64,000 nucleotides of DNA. Origin: Acetobacter suratthaniensis (lineage in GTDB: Bacteria; Pseudomonadota; Alphaproteobacteria; Acetobacterales; Acetobacteraceae). Under the pieces are notes generated by a model. The model saw nothing but the letters and a program-made list of their open reading frames with translations. It did no database searches and was not told the DNA's origin. Shown here piece after piece: positions 63,254 through 64,000 of the stretch (the first letter of the stretch is position 1; each line of letters opens with the position of its first letter). The stretch spans positions 1 to 64,000 of the forward strand of contig NZ_JAFVMG010000006.1 of NCBI RefSeq assembly GCF_017377745.1. The letters run 5' to 3'. Both the position numbers and the translations under genes were made by a program.

Positions 63254-63871
63254 ATGATCTGTTTTGATTTTGATGGCGTTATTTCGGACTCCCTGCTCAT
63301 GTGGGGCGGTGTGCTGCATAAAACGGCAGCCCGGTTCAGTATCGACCTGCCTGATGATATGCGGCCTTTCCAGCGCCTGCGTCCGCTGACTTTCGAAACA
63401 TTGGGCAAGGCGCTCGGGGTCGATCCTGTAGCCTTCAGTAATGCTATGGCGGCAGAAGCCGCCAGCAATGCTGCTGTGCCCCCTCTGGTAAAGGGTATGC
63501 GGAGCGTTTTGGATACCCTGCTGGGGCAGGAACCTCTGGTTATTGTCAGTTCCAGCCGCCGGGCCGTGATCGAGCGGTTTCTGGTGGAACATGATCTGAG
63601 TCATGTCTTTAACGATGTGATCGGCAGCGATGTCTATCCCTCGAAGGTGGAAGTCCTGCGCGCACTCCTGCCAGCAGGGGCCAGAATTATGGTGGGGGAC
63701 GCCGCCAGCGACATGGAAGCCGCCCGTGCCGTGGGTATCAGGGCCGTTGGCGTTTTGTGGGGCTGGCAGGATGCGGACATGCTGACAGATGCCCATGAAC
63801 TGGTGAAAACCCCGGCTGCTTTGCTGGATGCTTTGGCCCCCGTTCAGGTTGGCTCCGCACATAGCCACTAA
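63254..63871 (+). CDS. HAD-superfamily phosphatase (Gph/PGP-like)
   Basis: A 205-residue haloacid dehalogenase-type phosphatase. The catalytic motifs are ICFDFDGVISDSL (nucleophile and acid Asp), VIVSSSRRAVIERF (motif II), the Lys in YPSKVEVLRALL and VGDAASDMEAARAVGIRAVG (motif IV). A helical cap follows the first strand, as in phosphoglycolate phosphatases. It hydrolyses a small phosphate ester. It starts 88 bp after folD. Confidence 0.92.
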   Translation: MICFDFDGVISDSLLMWGGVLHKTAARFSIDLPDDMRPFQRLRPLTFETLGKALGVDPVAFSNAMAAEAASNAAVPPLVKGMRSVLDTLLGQEPLVIVSSSRRAVIERFLVEHDLSHVFNDVIGSDVYPSKVEVLRALLPAGARIMVGDAASDMEAARAVGIRAVGVLWGWQDADMLTDAHELVKTPAALLDALAPVQVGSAHSH

Positions 63872-63985
63872 AAGCAACATATAGTGTGGTTTTGTTGTTG
63901 ACTTGAGTGGGAAAAGCCGCACACTGAACATCTGATACGTAAGCACTGTCCGGGAATGCCTTCCCGGCCGCACGGAGCAAGGTTC

Positions 63986-64000
63986 ATGTCGGAGTTTCCC
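63986..64000 (+). CDS. First five codons of a following gene (partial)
   Basis: An ATG at 63986, preceded by GGAGCAAGG, opens a frame (Met-Ser-Glu-Phe-Pro) that runs off the right edge. The ribosome site makes a real gene start likely; nothing can be said of its product. Confidence 0.4.

Noticed and set aside
1-64000. CRISPR arrays, tRNA or rRNA genes, insertion sequences, prophage
   Set aside because: Reading both strands gave no direct-repeat arrays, no tRNA-like cloverleaf ends and no transposase, integrase or phage structural motifs.

Overview
The window reads as chromosomal DNA of an acetic acid bacterium (Acetobacteraceae; Acetobacter or a close relative). This is an inference from content: a membrane-bound PQQ glucose dehydrogenase (gcd), a membrane D-lactate dehydrogenase, four TonB-dependent receptors with their own exbB-exbD-tonB operon, many exported proteins and a moderately high GC content. 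No rRNA, tRNA, insertion sequence, prophage or CRISPR array was recognised. Gene density is high. Decayed genes occur only at 32.5-33.6 kb and possibly at 53.1-53.4 kb.

Layout. 0-0.7 kb: N-terminus of a two-partner-secretion haemagglutinin-like adhesin running off the left edge. 1.0-6.0 kb: an AraC regulator diverging from a methyltransferase, then an exported methyltransferase-like protein, an SDR and a NepI-like MFS pump. 6.1-18.9 kb: a class II aldolase diverging from a peroxiredoxin-like protein, a complete NitT/TauT-type ABC importer (binding protein, permease, ATPase), an SfnB/DszC-like flavoprotein, an NtaA/DszA-like FMN monooxygenase, a TonB receptor with a His-rich N-terminus, D-lactate dehydrogenase and an isopenicillin-N-synthase-like Fe(II)/2-oxoglutarate enzyme. 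This looks like one uptake-and-oxidation module for an organosulfur or similar small organic molecule. A perfect FNR-type box sits inside it.

18.9-28.3 kb: YaiI, a metallophosphoesterase, MscS and Cu/Zn SOD, then a minus-strand group of lipoprotein, 902-aa Orn/Lys/Arg-type decarboxylase and AspT/YidE-type exchanger. The last two are a plausible decarboxylation/antiport acid-resistance pair. 28.4-32.5 kb: a PepSY membrane protein and a siderophore-type TonB receptor under a cobalamin riboswitch. 32.5-33.6 kb: a degraded LysR gene and other debris. 33.6-37.7 kb: DUF2945, HPP, aldo/keto reductase and diguanylate cyclase.

38.3-45.4 kb: exbB-exbD-tonB with a Fur-like gene that lacks the usual metal ligands, a flavin reductase, an exported royal-jelly-like propeller plus amidohydrolase pair, and a nitronate monooxygenase. 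45.4-50.0 kb: gcd and a FixLJ-like two-component system. 50.2-57.0 kb: a siderophore receptor, a small DUF333 lipoprotein, then a putative copper locus (DUF2946 protein, TonB receptor, SCO protein). 57.0-64.0 kb: amidase, APC permease, a Ser-rich small protein, a DODA-type dioxygenase, a YciA-like thioesterase, folD, a HAD phosphatase and the first codons of another gene.

The common theme is outer-membrane TonB uptake (iron, corrinoid, copper and probably organosulfur compounds) combined with periplasmic and membrane oxidation and stress or acid tolerance.
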